A stretch of 64,000 bases of DNA, taken from Blumeriella jaapii (Eukaryota; Ascomycota; Leotiomycetes; Helotiales; Drepanopezizaceae). Shown here in pieces: positions 33,451 through 44,917 of this stretch. Position numbers and translations under genes: made by a program. The notes below the pieces were generated by a model. It worked only from the letters and a program-made list of their open reading frames with translations, had not been told where the DNA came from and did no database searches. The stretch's first letter is position 1, and each line of letters starts with the position of its first letter. The stretch lies in contig VWND01000075.1 of the NCBI GenBank assembly GCA_009599575.1, positions 248,001 to 312,000 on the forward strand. Direction: 5' to 3'.

Positions 33451-34328
33451 CTAGACTGTGTACTTGGCCTTAGCACGAGTGCTACCGCTGTGCGCACTAT
33501 CGGTGTGTCCCGAGAACTCGACCGGCTCGCCCGGCGCAACCTTCAGAACCTCCTTGAACTTGCGGCCGATGTTCATGAGTACCTCCTTGCCCTTTTCGAG
33601 GCTGCGGCCCTTGCCACCGGCAACATCGCCATCTCCGCCGCCGGGGATGCTCTTGCCAATGGTGCGGGTCCAGACGCCGATGCGGTAGAAGCCCTTGCGA
33701 ACGTTGACGACGACACCCATGACCTCGCCGTCGTCGGTCTCCTCGAGCGTCTCGCCGATGGCCGAGAGCATGACGTGTAGCCAGAGATCGTCGATGGGGA
33801 CGTTGCGCTTCTCCTTGAACTGGTAGGACCACTTGCCGCCGTGCTTGTTTTGAGGATCCTCCCACTCGGGGCGGACGTGCTCCTTGAATAGGTGGTAGTC
33901 AGACTTGAGCGCGAGCTCCGAGACGGAAGAGATGTTGTTCTGGAGGATTTCACATTAGCGACTGCGAGCCATACAGACGTAGATTGGGGGCGCATACGTA
34001 GACCCCCCAGAACTCCTCAACCGAGTTGAAGGTGATGACCTCCTTCAGCAGATCATTCCAATTGTCTCCCTGTGCAGAGGGTTAGCAGATCGAAGGGACG
34101 GGGTGCCGGCGCACGCAAACTCACTCTACCACTGGGTGGCTTGGTGAACCACAAGGTCCACTTGTGCATCAGCGGGTGCTTGACATTGAAGTTGTCCTTG
34201 TCGTGGAAGACGGTGATTTGCTCGTCACCCCCGCTGGGCTTCTTGTTCTCGTCGTTGCCGCCCTCGGGGGAGATGGGGATGGTGGTCAGATCGACTGAGG
34301 TCGAAGAGGCATTGACAGGCGCGGCCAT
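33451..34328 (-). CDS. Translation initiation factor eIF4E (mRNA cap-binding)
   Basis: Three exons: 34328-34125, 34069-33998 and 33939-33451 (254 codons), with 55- and 58-nt introns. The protein has a short disordered N-terminus and then the eIF4E fold: HKWTLWFTKPPSGR, FNSVEEFWGVYNNI and EWEDPQNKHGGKWSY carry the Trp and Glu residues that stack on and bind the m7G cap, and LWLHVMLSAIGE is the helix facing eIF4G. The basic patch VVVNVRKGFYRIGVWTR contacts the cap phosphates. It recruits mRNA to the ribosome as part of eIF4F. The C-terminal tail is about 20 residues longer than the minimal fold and ends KAKYTV. All junctions fall in conserved positions. Confidence 0.95.
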
Positions 34329-35265
34329 CTTGAGGATGGTATGCGGAGGATGTCAAAGGAGGTGTTCTCTTGCGACCGACGAAGAGATGCGTTTGAATCG
34401 GAGTCTTGATGAGTGTTCAAGTCGAGGTACGTTGTGAATTCAGGTCTGCGCTGTGCTGTGCTGTGCTGTGCTGTGCTGTATTGTAGGTGAAGGCGGGGTG
34501 GAGGCAGAGGAAGGAGAGAGTCGAGGCTGGAGGTGGTAGAGTGAATTCGTGTTTCGTGTTTCGCGTTTTCGAACGATGAGAGCGAGACTGGGGAGAACTG
34601 GGCGACTGTTGCTCCAGGCAGGTCGTCGAGGCACAAAGCAAAGATGAGGGCAGAAGCTGGCAGTTGCGGTTGTTTGCGCATTCACCGGCTGGTTGTCGCG
34701 AATTCGTCCGAACAGTTTTGTTTTGAAGACGAGACGAGACCAGACGAGACGAGACGCTAGTCCAAACAGGGGCAGGGGGACAGATGGAAAAGGTAGAAAA
34801 GGTGGAAATGGTGGAAAAGGTAGAAAAGGCGGAAAAAGGTGGAAAAGAAGATGGCCAAAAATTCTGTCTTGTCAACATCAAGATCAATGTCACTCTCAAG
34901 GTCAATTTCCTTAAACTTGATGTATGAAGGTCAACAGTGCACACACTGTACGTCGTCACATCTCGGCATCCTCCTCAAAGGGCCATGGTAAGATGGTCCA
35001 AACTCTCGGTGGGAGTTTGGCCTTGCTCCAAGAGATGTCGGAAACCTTCATAATGCCAGTACCAACTCCCAGACTCCAGGCGTCTGATAGCATACGCAGT
35101 CCGGTCTGCAGCCGCCGCCGCCGCCATCTTGTGGGCAGCAGCAAAGCCTCCAGATGCAGACTCAACCAATGTACATACCTACGGTACGGTCCGAGTTTCG
35201 AAGCCGGCGTCCCTTCCACGCTTCAATGTATTCCCCTCCCCGCCACTGCGCTCCCACTACACACC
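34329..35265. other. Intergenic region upstream of eIF4E
   Basis: 937 bp with the eIF4E promoter, a GTGCT repeat, GACGAGAC repeats (34725-34755) and a GGTGGAAAAGGTAGAAAAG-type purine tract (34785-34850). No gene supported; open frames are repeat-driven. Confidence 0.5.
34449..34479 (+). repeat. (GTGCT)n pentanucleotide microsatellite
   Basis: About six units, 120 bp upstream of the eIF4E start codon. Confidence 0.9.
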
Positions 35266-35958
35266 CTACTTCTGCGCAGCCCGACTCGAGCCCTGGCTGT
35301 TCAAGAAGCTCAAGTAGCAATTCCACCCCAGCGAGATGACGTTGACGACCAGCACCCGGTGATGCAGCGGCACGAACTTGAAGTTGACGAGCTGGATCAT
35401 GGGCCACACCATCCAATTGCTCCTCAGCGCCGTGAAGTAGCTCTCCTCCAGCTTGTCCCGGGGACTGCTCCCCTCCAGGATGGCCATGGTGCTGAGGAAG
35501 CAGAACAGGTTGGTGCTGGCGAAGAAGGCCTGGTCGCAGGCCACACGGGCCACGATCTCGGCGTTCTTGTTCGGGAGGACGACCTTGTGCTGCAGGAACT
35601 TGAACCAGGTCGTGGCGGCCGGACCGAAGATGGCTGTGGGAGCGTTCGAATCAGTGACCCAGCTGGGGAACGAGAAGGGAGATCAGAGGAGGCACTGGGG
35701 ATGGGGATGGGGAATTCCAGTTGTACATACCTCCTCCGTAAAAGGCCATGCGACTGGTGCGCGCCAGGTCGTGTTTCTCCAGCCCTTTCTTCTCCACCAA
35801 TTGCTGTGCCATGGTGTCTCCCGTCGCGAACAGCACGGCGGTGGTGATGCTCTGCGTGAGGAGGGGGCGCGAGGCCAGCTTCATTTGATACCTAGATCAT
35901 GATGAGCATGATCAATTGCCTCCGTTGAGCGTGAAGCGGGGACATACCATCGAAACAT
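35266..35958 (-). CDS. Sym1/Mpv17/PMP22-family inner mitochondrial membrane protein
   Basis: Three exons: 35958-35948 (11 nt), 35891-35731 and 35633-35266 (179 codons). The tiny first exon gives MFRW, joining to [14 protein letters not shown], the usual Sym1 N-terminus. Family marks follow: [34 protein letters not shown], then near the C-terminus [13 protein letters not shown] and [11 protein letters not shown], the Mpv17 signature. About four membrane helices. In yeast Sym1 is a stress-inducible inner-membrane channel-like protein that supports mitochondrial metabolism at high temperature or on ethanol. An automated model would probably miss the 11-nt exon and start at MKLASRP. Confidence 0.92.
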
Positions 35959-36520
35959 CTTTGCGACGGTTGTGCGGTGAAGAGACCGATGTATGGAAGA
36001 GGGGAGCTTTGTTCCCTCGACAGCTCGAAAAGCCCAGAAGCTCAAAAGCTCTAGTGGGACTCAGGAAACAAGGGCACGCCAGGGATTGACGGGGATCGGC
36101 AGGGGCCTTATCTGTGCACTGGTGCAGGTCTGTACTACAGTTCATGTATCTCTGTACATAGATGTTCAGGTTTGTACTACATGTATTTCGGTACATAGGT
36201 ACATGTTCATACATACAGGTACATACAGGTACATACATGTACATAAGGTACAGTATATTGTATACATCGTACTCTGTAGACTTGGCTTATTATCACGCTG
36301 GGTCAAAGCAACGACAAAAGCAAGCTCACTTTGCTTCAGAGTGCAAAGCTCTTTACATCACGTTCAGAGCCTGACTCTTCTTCTGATAATCGTATGCGAC
36401 ACATCTCAGCTTATCACAATCACCTCCGTCCTGAGCTTCTTCAAAACTCTCTCAAACTACTGGTACATCGACACCTACAAGCCAGAATGGCAAGATTGCC
36501 CACCCCGTTCACTATCTCCC
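35959..36520. other. Intergenic with TACATACA/GTAC repeats
   Basis: 562 bp between the Sym1 start and the TRAX stop. GGTACATACA-type repeats occupy about 36130-36262. No gene supported. Confidence 0.5.
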
Positions 36521-37551
36521 TCAGTGACTCTCAATAGCCCCTCCCCTATCCTCCGTCAAATCCGGCACCCATCCCTGCGGCCTCTCCCTCCCTCGAATGA
36601 TCATCCCGTAGACGGCCGTCTCGACCTTCTCCACGCACGTCTTCATGACCTCCATCTTCTTCTGGACATCCTTCCCCAAGCCCGTGGCCCCGCAACTCGT
36701 GGTATCCAGCGCCTGAAAACACGTTCGCAACTCCCGCAAATCGATCAAGATATCTCGGTCGGCCTGCTCGGCCGCTCCGTCCCTGCGTCCCGGCAGCGTG
36801 CCCGTGGTCGCCATCGTCGTGATGGCGAAGCGCATCAGCTCGCCCACCAGATCAAAGATGCCCAGCACGTAGTCGTCTCCCGTCAGCGTCACCGCGTCGG
36901 GCAGCAACCGCGAGGCTTCCTCGACGGTGATGAGCGTCTGGTGGACAAGGTAGTGCTGGAACGAGACGGCCTCCATGTACTCCTGGATCCCGCCCGAGAT
37001 CTGCCGCTGGTACCGCCAGGAGTTGATGCCGGTGAGGTCGGGAGCGACCAGCTCGAACTGCTTCTGCATCGCCGACATCTTGTCCTGCACTTCGGATGCG
37101 ATCTTGGGCGGGATGGGGCTCTTTAGTGACCGTACCCTAGGTCGCCCACGCCATCAGCACCTCCCTTGAATAAGAGTCGCCGCTCGAGCACACGTGATCT
37201 TACCTCTGAAGGGCGAAGATGCTGCCAGACGTTAGTCCTGCCCGTATTGACATCTTGACAGCAGTGCGGCCCGACTCACATCTTCTTGCTCGCAGCGGTG
37301 ATGTCCCTCCCGGCCTTGATGATCCTCTCCCGGCGATCGTGATGTTCGTCCAGCTCGTCGCGAAACACCTCAAACATGCCCATGAACGGTGATTGCCTGC
37401 CCTCGGCCTCCGGCTCCTCCAGCTTCTTCGCCGCGCCGTCGTAGTGTCTCTTGACGCCTGGCATCGCGCTCGCGGCATCAGACATCGGTTGTGAGTGAGG
37501 GGTGGCTGGAATGTCAGGCGCGAGAGTTGATTTTGTTTTGGCGTGGGACAA
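36521..37551 (-). CDS. Translin-associated factor X (TRAX)-like protein
   Basis: Three exons: 37551-37280, an 18-nt microexon 37221-37204, and 37136-36521 (301 codons). The microexon encodes the IFALQ stretch of the SKKIIFALQR motif, and its flanking introns (58 and 67 nt) preserve phase. The helical TRAX/translin fold is recognisable: MFEVFRDELDEHHDRRERIIKAGRDITAASKK, YQRQISGGIQEYMEAVSFQHYL, DAVTLTGDDYVLGIFDLVGELMRFA (the Glu/Asp-containing catalytic helix) and KKMEVMKTCVEKVETAVYGM. With translin it forms the C3PO endoribonuclease, which trims tRNA and small RNA fragments. Translin itself is not in the window. Divergent from the PIG-M gene with 227 bp between starts. Confidence 0.9.
37204..37221 (-). 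other. 18-nt microexon of the TRAX-like gene
   Basis: Bounded by CTGGCAG and GTAAGA on the coding strand. It is required for the conserved KKIIFALQ sequence and keeps phase on both sides. Confidence 0.75.
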
Positions 37552-37778
37552 AGCTGTACAGTACTGTAAGCATTACAGTATGTGGGGATGATGTGCCGCA
37601 GGGAAGTGGAAATGGAATGGGAAGCTTGAAATCGACAACCGAGCAAGAAGCGAAAAAAGTCACGTGCATGCAAACATTACTTCCTCTCACGTTCCTGCTG
37701 CTGAAGGCATCTCACCATCACCACCATCACCACCATCACCACCTTCACCACCTCCACCACCTCCATATCCTTGCCTCA
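37552..37778. promoter_or_regulatory. Short divergent promoter of TRAX and PIG-M
   Basis: 227 bp with CTGTACAGTACTGTAAGC at about 37553-37571 and a CACCAT/CACCAC repeat (37712-37765) just before the PIG-M start. Confidence 0.5.
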
Positions 37779-39267
37779 ATGTCCCGGTTCTTCGCCAGCC
37801 CCTTGCGCGTCTTCTCGGCTGCCGTCGCCCTCCGCATCGCGCTCCTCTTCTACGGCCTCGTGCAAGACGCGCACTCGCCGCTCAAGTACACCGACATTGA
37901 CTACTACGTCTTCACCGACGCCGCGCGCTTCGTCGCCCACGGCCAGTCGCCCTACGCCCGCGAGACGTACCGCTACACGCCGCTGCTCGCCTGGCTGCTG
38001 CTGCCCACCACCTGGGCCAGCACGTGGTGGTGGTTTTCCTTCGGCAAGATCCTGTTCGCCGTGGGCGATGTCGTGGCCGGCGCGCTGATGGTGCTCGTGT
38101 TGCGCGCGGGCGCCGCCGCCGAGGAGAAGATGGGCCTCGAGCGGGCTCTGCGGTTTGCGAGTATCTGGCTGTTGAACCCGATGGTGGCCACCATCAGCAC
38201 GAGGGGCAGCTCGGAGGGCCTGCTGGGCGTCATGGTGATGGCGCTGCTGTGGGCCGTCACGAGGAGGAAAGTGGTCCTGGCCGGCGTGTTGTTGGGCTTG
38301 GGAGTGCATTTCAAGATCTACCCGTTCATCTATGCGCCGTCGATCGTCTGGTGGATGGACGACGAGCATCTCCAGAAGCCACAGACTGCGCAGGGCTCCG
38401 GTATCATCAGCAAGGCAATGAGGTTTTTCAACGGTCCGAGGATAGCACTCACGCTCACGAGTCTAGCCACCTTCTCAGGCTTGAACATCTTGATGTACTC
38501 CATGTAAGTCTATCTCCTATTTCTCTTCATGCATGCCAACCCAAGCATCACCCGCATCTAACACACCACAAGCTACGGCTCCCCCTTTCTCCAACACACC
38601 TACTTCCACCACATAACCCGCATCGACCACCGTCACAACTTCTCCCCCTACAACATCCTTCTCTATCTCTCCTCCTCATCCTCCTCAACTACTCCACTCA
38701 ACCCTTCCTCCTCCCCATCCCCATCCCTATCCATGAACCTCGAGTCCCTAGCCTTCATCCCACAGCTCTTCCTCTCCGCCATTGCCCTTCCACTCCTGCT
38801 AGCCAAGAAAGACCTCCCGTCAACCATGCTCGCCCAAACCTTCGCCTTCGTAACCTTCAACAAAGTATGCACGAGCCAGGTACGGATCATCCCCTCCATC
38901 CCCTACACCCATCCCCACCACTTCCAAATCCCCTCCCTAGCTAAACACACCCGCAAACCAGTACTTCCTCTGGTACCTGATCTTCGCCCCCTTCTACCTC
39001 CCCACCTCCTCGCTCCTCGCGCGACCCGCGTTGGGCCTGGCCGCCGCCGCACTGTGGGTCGCGGCGCAGGTGCTCTGGCTGCAGCAGGGCTTTCAGCTCG
39101 AGTTTCTGGGCCGGAGTACCTTCGCGCCTGGCCTGTGGGGCGCGAGCATGTTGTTCTTTTTGACCAATTGCGGGATCTTGGGGATTATTGTGGGGGACGT
39201 TGGGGCGAGGTTTGTGGGAGCGAGAGAGGAGAGAAAGAGTCGGGAGGGGAGAGTGAGTGGGAGGTAG
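37779..39267 (+). CDS. GPI mannosyltransferase 1 catalytic subunit (PIG-M/Gpi14)
   Basis: Three exons: 37779-38503, 38573-38879 and 38962-39267 (445 codons). Introns are 69 and 82 nt. This ER multi-pass GT-C enzyme adds the first mannose to GlcN-acyl-PI using dolichol-phosphate mannose. The N-terminal helix is followed by the lumenal DxD motif in KYTDIDYYVFTDAARF and by SPYARETYRYTPLLAWLLLP, both diagnostic for PIG-M. GSSEGLLG, GLGVHFKIYPFIYAPS, then YGSPFLQHTYFHHITRIDHRHNFSPY and QYFLWYLIFAPFYLP match later conserved blocks. An open frame extends upstream to 37491, but the ATG at 37779 gives the normal start. The Ser-rich loop after FSPYNILLYL is longer than usual. The partner subunit Pbn1/PIG-X is not here. 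Convergent with the telomere gene, 230 bp apart. Confidence 0.93.
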
Positions 39268-39497
39268 TGATGAGTAATAGAAGAAAACAGATGAATGGAA
39301 AAAGTAGAGTCTGTCAGAGAGCATGTAAGCCCTCTGTCCCAGGTGCAGTGATACATTCAGAGCATGTCCGCTGATGTACATCTCTTGTATGCCAGCCATT
39401 GACTTGTACAAAATACTACCCGAAAAACGCCCTGCGATGCCTTCGTTGAAGTCGTCAGTCCAGTCTTCACATCCACCACATTCAATCTCCTCGCCCA

Positions 39498-42400
39498 TCA
39501 ATGCCAACCCTGCGTTCTCGGCTCCTCAAATACTCTAGGAGATTTTTCCTTTGGCTTCGTACTCATACTTTTCGCAGAAATGCTAGCATTCGACGGCAAG
39601 CACCCCCTAACTCTCCCCCGCTGCGCCTGTCTCGCCAAAAAGCCCGCAAACGACTTCCGACGGTCAGACGATTCGACTACGGAGGCGACGCCACTGGATT
39701 TCCTGCGAGGGGGCGCTTCTTCCTCTGACTTCCTCTTCTTCGTTTTGGCGGGTTGGAGTCCTGCCACATGTTGTGACGAGTCGGCCACTGCTTCACCTGG
39801 GAGTTGAAGATTAGCGACCCACTGTGAGGTGTAGCCGTTGAGCTCGGGGGATGAGCGGGCAGCGTGGAGTGAGCGTGTCGACGCTTGGCGGGAGGGGACT
39901 TTGGAATAGACGCCTTTTTGGAGCACTGAGCTGTGCTCTTGTTCTGCTCTTTGGGAGGGCAAGGGCTTGGGGGACCGAGCTCGCAGCTGGGGAGGTAATG
40001 TAGCTCGTCGGGTTTCATCCCGGGTGAGTCGCCGCTTTCTGCTTACAGAAGCTGCAGTAGTCAGATCTATGTGAGTTCGCGGTCTAGAACATGGGATATT
40101 GCTCCTTGATAGCGGAGGGAACTTCGGAACCGGGCTGCTTGAGAGCCATGGGAGGGTTCGCTTGGCGGGCCTGGCTTTCTCCACGCTTGTCTCCGTGTCT
40201 AAGTCGGCGGAAGCAGCCGGCAGTTCAGGCTGCTTGGTAACAGATTGTATCTGACTTGGAGTCTCAAAGAACCGCGCCCTCGTCTGTGGATTTACGAATC
40301 TACTGGATGGCCCCAGTACAGGACTAGACTTTCCTGGAGGAATCGTTTGGGCGTGTGTCGAGGAAGAAGCTGTGAAGCGATTCTCCTCGTGCTGCTCGAC
40401 TGGTGCAGTGATCTGCGACATCGCTCTCTTCCTTGACTCATCTGAGGGTATCGGGGCGTTGAATCTGCTTCTGATGATCTCAACATCTTCTTGATTGAGT
40501 GTCAATAAGTCGGCCGAGAAGTTCTCTGGTACAATGAGTCCCTGCTGATACACTGGCCTCTTAATGTTTCTGTCGTAGTACACTCGACCTGTGACTCTCT
40601 CTTGAGGAGGAAGCTTGACGATGGCCACCTCATACTCTGGATAAACTCGCAAGAAATCGTCGCAGAGGAATCGGTGGACGCCATTGCCGGACTGCTCCAT
40701 CCACTCCATATAGACCAACGCTTTCGTGAAACACTTCTCGTTACCGGAGTAGTCCGGATACATTGATTTGTACTTTCTGAAGATGGATTGGTCTGCGAGA
40801 CTTTGCTGAATGTTCTCTACAGGACGGCCCTCGCTTTTTTGGGCATTTGCGCCGGTTAACATTTGTTGTCTATTGCTGGCCTTTTCTAGCGTGATATGTC
40901 CAACAACATAGTTTAATTGTAGCGCTGGAAACTCACTCCCTTGGCTTAGCTGTTGATCAACGGCTGGTCTGGTAATGGTGTTGGGAATGCTGAGTTCAGG
41001 GGTAGAACCTGGGCTAGGCGATCGTATAATCTGACTGTGAAATGATTGGCGTGCATGGTCTATGTCCATTTCCTTGTCAGAAGCACTGGTCAGCACCTCT
41101 GGGTATTCATCGAAAACGACGACCCGAGGGGCCATCTCATGCTTGGCAAAATCGTTAGACCCACCATTGGCCTCAGTGGGATTTTCCTCATTCCTTGGAG
41201 TGGACACCTCGATAGCAATAGCATCATCTTTTTCTGCTAATTCCTTGTTGATTTTGAGTGTTTCTTGTAGGAGCCTCTCGTTGATGTACTTCATAACATC
41301 GCCTTTCGTCCTCGTTTCCGCCGGATATTCGCCTCCGAGACCAGATTGATCATCTAGCTTGCGCAAAAGTTTTTTAAGCCTCGCGCCTGACTCTGTTGGT
41401 GGAAGCTGTACCGATGACTTCAAGGGGTCTTGAAAAATGTCTGTAATTGGGTATTGTTGTTCGGCGTCTTTGCTTAAGCTAGAGGCTGGAGCAAGTGGCG
41501 GAGAAGAGAACATTCGTGATGAAAGCGTCGGAAGTGCGCTATTTAGCATTTGCTGGTTGCTAGGTGGTGCAGGGGCAGAACTGTCTGGAAGTAGATCGGG
41601 TATTCTTAGAGATTCGATTCTTTCGGAAGCGGTCGCAACTTGGGGGACTTGTTCTTCCATTTCCACCAAGTGGGTTCTTAAAGTCAACAGTCCAACTTCC
41701 TCCTTTTTGGAAATACATCTGGCTTCCCTTTGAGAGTGGATTGGGTTCTGGTTCGGTTCCAGAGAAGGAAGAGGTATCGTGATTGTTCCAGTTGACCTTT
41801 GCTCTGTCGAGCTTGACACTTGCTTGCTAGAGCTACCGGAACCATGGAATGTAGCTGGGATTACTGCATCCGAGGAGAGCCCTCCCCAGGTCCGGTCTTC
41901 TGCAACCGACCTCTTCGTCCCACTGCGGCGAAAGGAGACTTGATTACTGGAACTGCGAAATTTCGGCAATGGAGTATGCTCTACTTGAACAAAATTTGAA
42001 CCCCGGGGGTTCGAAGGAGGCGGTTCATGAGGCGATTTCAACGAAGTTTCTTCCGTTTCGTCTTCAGCCTCAATAACATCAGAAACCGCAAGTGGCACAG
42101 CTAGCTCTAACTCCTCTTGACCTGTGGGACTGCTCGAAGGAAATTCAATAGGCGCTCGAACGATAGGCTTCGGCCGAGGTTTCGATGATGGAGGAGGTCC
42201 AAAAGGACTGTCAAGTTGCTGGCTTGGTACATTGTTGCCACTTTTCTTTTGTAATCTCGCTTGGTGCTCCAGGGTGGCATCTTTTGGCTCCGGGGATGAA
42301 GACCAAGACACAAATCCGTCTTCTGCTCCACCATCTTCTCCCTCTGCCACGAGATTCATCTGTGGGCCGCTGGAAGGGAAGTGGTTTTTTGCATTCGGGA

Positions 42401-43967
42401 GCTCTGGGGATGAAGGCCAAGACACAAATCCGACCTCCGCTTCACCATCATCTGTTTCTTCTAACACAAGATTGATCTGTGGACTATTGGAGGGAAAATG
42501 ACTCCTTGCATTCGGACTTACGTTGAGTGAATTGCTCTGCTGCTTAGACAAGCTGTTGGCATTGCTCTTACTAAACTTGTCACCCTTATCGGTCTCATTC
42601 CTTAAAGAGTCTTTTTCGGCGGCAGAGTCATGCTCGCCATCTTTTTCAGGATCGGGGGTGCTTGTAATTGATCTGCAACCATGAAGTTGTTGAGAACAGG
42701 AGTCTCGATCGATGAAATTCATTAAGTCATCCAAAACCTTTGCAGGAATAGAAGCGTGGTAAGACCGACCGTCTTCTTTGGGCTGAAACCAGCTGTCTTG
42801 GCTTTCCAGCAGTGCCTTTTGGTCTCCTGGAATCCTCGCATACCGTCGCGGAACACGCTTTAGGCCTTCAAAAGGAAAATCTCGTTGGAGTTGGTCGACG
42901 AATGCTAGGGCTTGTGTTGGTTGCTGAAGACCTGCAGACTCTGAATTGTTGTGTGTCGGCTGGAGTTGCGAGTCTTTCCTGGCTCTTGCACCCTCTTGGC
43001 TTTTTGAAATTTCGCTATCAGGCGAGATCGAGTTTCGTAGTGCTGTATCACTCGCCCTGGCCACGACTTCAGAAGCCATTGCGACTTTCTTCTTCTCGGG
43101 TGTAGGTTGAGGTACGTGACTGAGATTGTCACTAGCAGTTTTAAAGTTCCGGGCAGCCGCATTTTTCAGGAGGGCCGCTAAATCCACGGGAGCTTTGTTG
43201 GATTTTGGTTCCCCATCGACAGAACTTCTCTCTTTCATATAGTCGATCTGGGTTGAAAAGTCGACCTCTTCCGTCACACTGTTTTCCTGCGAGCAAATTG
43301 GGGATGATGCTGGTAGAGCAGTTATCCGTGAACCAGCAAGTAGACCTTCCATTGTCTCGACCATTGTTTTCACGCTTTCATACCCAAGAATGTGGCTAGG
43401 TCGGCCAATTTGTGCTGAACCCTCGCTGCCTTGTAATTTGAACTCGTGCACCATTACACTTAGCCGCAGTGATGAATCCGCCTTAGGGTCAAGTATCAAG
43501 TTTAATGTCAGCTTGAAAGCATACGAAGAATTCAACACGGACTCACCAGATCATATTTCTCCAGAGCTATGATGCCTCCACGAATTTCGTCGATAGACCG
43601 GCCATCTTTATTCTTGAACTTGTCTGTAGCAGTCCGGTCAAAGGTAACACGAAGCTTGTTAGTACCATCTGAGACAGAGTAATCATGAGGCAGTTCCCTC
43701 GATCTTTCATCAGCCTGGTAAAGGCAATCAGCACAGCACGTTATCAGAGGTGGGTACACCACCACCACCTGCCTTGAGAAATTGGACCCGCCTGCTCCTA
43801 TTCAGCCGAACGACTACCGAGCCAGATCTGCTGTGGTAATGATAGTGTCCCCTTTGCAGGTCTTCACCAGGCACGTAGACATCCTTGAATTTGTCCAAAG
43901 CGGTTGTCAGCTCCTCTTCGACTTTTGATCGGATCCAAGGACTCCGTAGCACTGACGCCATTGTCAT
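39498..43967 (-). CDS. TPP1/Est3-type telomere (shelterin) OB-fold protein, very long
   Basis: Three exons: 43967-43758, 43714-43547 and 43481-39498 (about 1453 codons; a second ATG six bases in is also possible). The first 150 residues fit the TPP1/Est3 OB fold: SPWIRSKVEEEL, VQFLK, DGTNKLRVTF, RSIDEIRGGIIALEKYDL, then LRLSVMVHEFKLQGSEGSAQIGRP, which is the family's most recognisable block. The next about 800 residues are disordered. Around residue 950-1040 a compact conserved-looking region appears (SIFRKYKSMYPDYSGNEKCF, VYMEWMEQSG, FLRVYPEYEVAIVKL), then a basic tail. TPP1 (Tpz1 in fission yeast) bridges the Pot1 end-binding protein to telomerase. The first intron (43 nt) has a weak GTACCC donor. 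Length far exceeds Tpz1, so the C-terminal part may carry an added function. Confidence 0.75.
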
Positions 43968-44917
43968 GAAATGGATGACGATTACAGAAGACGTGATCCA
44001 TTACCATGTCGCCATGAATGGTTTTGCTGATAAGATGATGTGGCAGACGGGAGAGTCTGTACAACGAAGAAACGTGAGATCAAGCTAGAAGCCAGGAGGG
44101 CCTCCGAGTGCACGAGGATGTCGCCCGTATCGTAGCGTCGCTCAGACAACACTGACGCTTCTGGCTCCAGAATGATGCTGTTGCATGAGACGTGGTAGGG
44201 TCGACAACTCTTGCATCGTGAGGTCGTGAGATGTCTCTTGAATGCTTGGTGGTAATCGACCGTAATCGTGACCCTGTGTGAGAGACGTGACGAGATAAAA
44301 GATTCACGCGTCGCGGAGTCGAGAGTAGAGTGGGGCGAAGCTTGGCGTGACGTTTTTCTATGCGCACACTCCCGTCTCGCTAGATACAGGCCAGCCTTGC
44401 CTCACGTCCCTCGACCTACAGTACTGTACAGTCAACAACACCTCATCCAACACTCCGCCAGTGAGGATATACCACATCTGTTCTGTGCTCGCAACTAATT
44501 GGATTAGCTCATCTCCTGGTCCAAAGACAAGCAAGCCCTTTAGGAGGGATCGGCGCCATGTACCACGGAAGTCATAGGAGCCGCTCGATTGCCACGCATT
44601 GAAAGGTTAGCCAGCTAAGGCATCTAAACACCTGAACAGATACTTAGCATCATCTTTCGTCCTACGTTGCCCTGCCACTTTCCCTCTCTTGCTTGCTCCT
44701 TCTTCCTCTGCAACTGGCTGACCCTCAAGACCATGCACAACCACACAGTCACAAAAACACAGCCTACAGTCTTGGACTCGGTGACAGATCCCCCGCGATA
44801 GCCGGTCTGCTGGCAGTGCATCAAACACATCCTCGCAGCTACTCAGGAGCTCGACTCTAGCACACAGCTCACGGCAGCTCAGAACGATCCGCATACCCAC
44901 CAGAACGAAGCTGCACC
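43968..44917. promoter_or_regulatory. Divergent promoter region of the telomere gene and FAB1
   Basis: 950 bp. It contains CCTACAGTACTGTACAGTC at about 44414-44432 and otherwise no repeat or supported gene. It probably also holds a FAB1 5' UTR. Confidence 0.45.

Noticed and set aside
34924..35847. 307-codon plus-strand frame
   Set aside because: Antisense to Sym1, which has clear family motifs and splice sites.
35993..37126. 377-codon plus-strand frame
   Set aside because: Antisense to TRAX and including repeat DNA.
37491..37778. In-frame upstream extension of PIG-M with a His-rich run
   Set aside because: The His run comes from a CACCAT repeat; PIG-M begins normally at 37779.
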